Source of the DNA: Bacteroidaceae bacterium
GTDB taxonomy: Bacteria > Bacteroidota > Bacteroidia > Bacteroidales > Bacteroidaceae
Direction of reading: 5' to 3'
NCBI GenBank assembly: GCA_017529865.1
Contig: JAFXNA010000015.1
Location: 1 to 52,153, forward strand
DNA: 52,153 nucleotides
Of this stretch, positions 51,260 to 52,153 are shown in pieces (position 1 is the stretch's first letter; each line of letters starts with the position of its first letter). Below the pieces are notes generated by a model. That model searched no databases and had not been told where the DNA came from. It saw nothing but the letters and a program-made list of their open reading frames with translations. A program made the translations under genes and the position numbers.

Positions 51260-51736
51260 TTATAAGGAAGGTTGAAGCGGAACGAAAGACATCTGCTCTT
51301 CTCGTTTAATTCCCCTCTGTTTCATCTGTTCGTAGGAAGTCTCATGAAACACTCTTCCCCAGTCCTCTCCAGTCATGATACCTTCCACCTCTCCATTATC
51401 TGCCCAGATCCTCACACGAGTTGCATAGTCATATTTGAGTTTTGCCTTTGTCGCTTCATCATAATAGAAAGTGACACTATAGAACTCCCGCCCCACATTT
51501 CGCTGAATATCAGGGCGTTTATTCGTAGAGAAATACTTCTGTTTAGAAGACACCTTGGGTAAAACACCACCCTGTAGCCATTCAGGAGCGATATTCTCTG
51601 ACACCTCTCTCGCCAGATTAACCAAATACTCGTTTCGCTCCTTCTCTGTCATCTCGTTCAAATCAGTAGTTTGAACAGATTGTGCCATCATGCAGATTGG
51701 CAACAATGTGAGTAATAAAACAACAATTCTTTTCAT
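51260..51736 (-). CDS. Exported protein of unknown function
   Basis: The 158-residue product has a signal peptide (MKRIVVLLLTLLPICMMAQS) and a compact domain with repeated aromatic and charged residues (YFSTNKRPDIQRNVGREFYS, VTFYYDEATKAKLKYDYATR). The Met at 51736 begins the signal peptide; the longer frame from 51847 crosses the promoter box (51782-51789). It heads a two-gene minus-strand run. No function is recognised. Confidence 0.75.
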   Translation of the reverse strand: MKRIVVLLLTLLPICMMAQSVQTTDLNEMTEKERNEYLVNLAREVSENIAPEWLQGGVLPKVSSKQKYFSTNKRPDIQRNVGREFYSVTFYYDEATKAKLKYDYATRVRIWADNGEVEGIMTGEDWGRVFHETSYEQMKQRGIKREEQMSFVPLQPSL

Positions 51737-51781
51737 ACCGTAATCATTTAGAGTTAATAACCACTGTTTGGGTTGCGACTG

Positions 51782-51789
51782 CAAATTTA
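51782..51789 (-). promoter_or_regulatory. Promoter -7 box of the two-gene exported-protein unit
   Basis: The reverse strand reads TAAATTTG followed by CAGTC, 46 bases before the start at 51736. Confidence 0.6.
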
Positions 51790-51861
51790 CGGCAAAAAAA
51801 TGTAACATCCTTGCAGATTTGTAACATTGAGTACACGTAGAGTACACAATATGTTAATAAA

Positions 51862-51947
51862 AAACGCTCTGGAGTCATCGCGTAATAGTAACCGGGATTC
51901 TTACCGATCTTGAGCTCGGTTTCACGAGCATTTACTTTGATTGCCAT
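51862..51947 (-). pseudogene. 5' remnant of an HU-like DNA-binding protein gene
   Basis: From the ATG at 51947 the first 28 residues or so (MAIKVNARETELKIGKNPGY then YYAMTPE) match the N-terminus of the Bacteroidota HU-like family that usually has about 125-130 residues. After MTPE the similarity stops and the frame runs through unrelated DNA to 51744. The rest of the gene is absent; the break point is near 51862, about 75 bases from the promoter of the 158-residue gene, so that unit may have replaced it. Confidence 0.6.
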
Positions 51948-51995
51948 AGTTAGTTAAGTTTTGATTGGTTAATAGATAAGTTGAACCTCCCCCGC

Positions 51996-52038
51996 CCCCT
52001 CCCAAGGAGGGGTGTCCCGTCTTCTCCCCTTGGGGGAG
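51996..52038. repeat. GC-run palindromes near the right edge
   Basis: CCCCTCC (51996-52002) with GGAGGGG (52006-52012) and CTCCCC (52024-52029) with GGGGGAG (52032-52038) are two adjacent short-loop hairpins, like those at 9112-9169 and 40910-41031. Confidence 0.55.
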
Positions 52039-52106
52039 ATAAGAGAGGGGTTTGGTTTTTATTTTTGTGCCCCTTCAGGGGAAATTTTGTAACCCTTCAG
52101 GGCTGC

Positions 52107-52153
52107 AAAAAAATGCGTTTAAGCCGAACATAATTTCAAGTTTACTTGAGCAT
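52107..52153 (+). repeat. Interspersed repeat beginning AAAAAAATGCGTTTAAGCC, cut by the edge
   Basis: The first 24 bases equal 8988-9011. The continuation TTTCAAGTTTACTTGA contains a small palindrome (CAAGT-TT-ACTTG) and the element runs off the window. Confidence 0.75.

Noticed and set aside
1..52153. tRNA, rRNA or CRISPR loci
   Set aside because: I looked for tRNA cloverleaf signals (GGTTCGAATCC-type arms), rRNA words and regular repeat-spacer arrays and found none that I can support.

Overview
The window comes from a Bacteroidota chromosome, most likely Prevotella or a close relative. The evidence is the recurring promoter form TAnnTTTG (-7), sometimes with TTTG 19-20 bp upstream, the scarcity of strong Shine-Dalgarno sites, and family content typical of the group: a FeoA-FeoB fusion with its Cys-rich partner, a complete Bat (aerotolerance) operon, DUF4270 and SPOR lipoproteins, GH115 and GH2 glycosidases, a BspA-type leucine-rich protein, a stand-alone starch-synthase domain, and a surface protein with a Por-type C-terminal tail. 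Most of the window is ordinary core genome. Accessory signals sit at the edges and in the long spacers.

Layout. 1-1.7 kb: an IS1182-like transposase cut by the left edge. 1.7-8.9 kb: a lipoprotein and GH115 alpha-glucuronidase on the minus strand, divergent from a large repeat-containing surface protein that is broken by a frameshift. 9.0-10.4 kb: a queuosine pair (YhhQ-type transporter and queF) whose leader ends in a pseudoknot resembling a class I preQ1 riboswitch. 10.4-11.3 kb: an AT-rich spacer with inverted GGGGACA arrays. 11.3-18.3 kb: a leucine-rich lipoprotein, a membrane protein, an iron alcohol dehydrogenase, feoAB with a Cys-rich peptide, a RidA-domain protein and a lipoprotein. 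18.3-27.1 kb: a metal permease with a fused HMA domain, rsmG, an MBL hydrolase, a sigma-54 activator, lptE-like, secG, a zinc-ribbon/FHA protein, two AraC regulators and nhaA.

27.1-31.3 kb: rpmA and rplU, a voltage-gated-type K+ channel, and a GH2 beta-galactosidase. 31.3-31.6 kb: an apparently self-contained minus-strand unit encoding a 25-residue membrane peptide. 31.7-34.0 kb: recR, a membrane protein and a GT2 glycosyltransferase. 34.2-40.2 kb: an HU-like protein, a SPOR lipoprotein, a possible structured RNA, an orphan histidine kinase, a starch-synthase domain and a DUF4270 lipoprotein. 40.2-50.4 kb, minus strand: moxR, DUF58, a BatD-like protein, batA, batB, batC and a batD-batE fusion, then PAP2 and MgtC genes. 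50.6-52.1 kb: two small exported proteins and the stump of an HU-like gene among intergenic repeats.

The three most notable observations are the preQ1-I-like pseudoknot upstream of yhhQ-queF, the microprotein gene with its own promoter and terminator, and the foldable leader-like element at 35.5-35.7 kb. All three are sequence readings that need comparative or experimental support.
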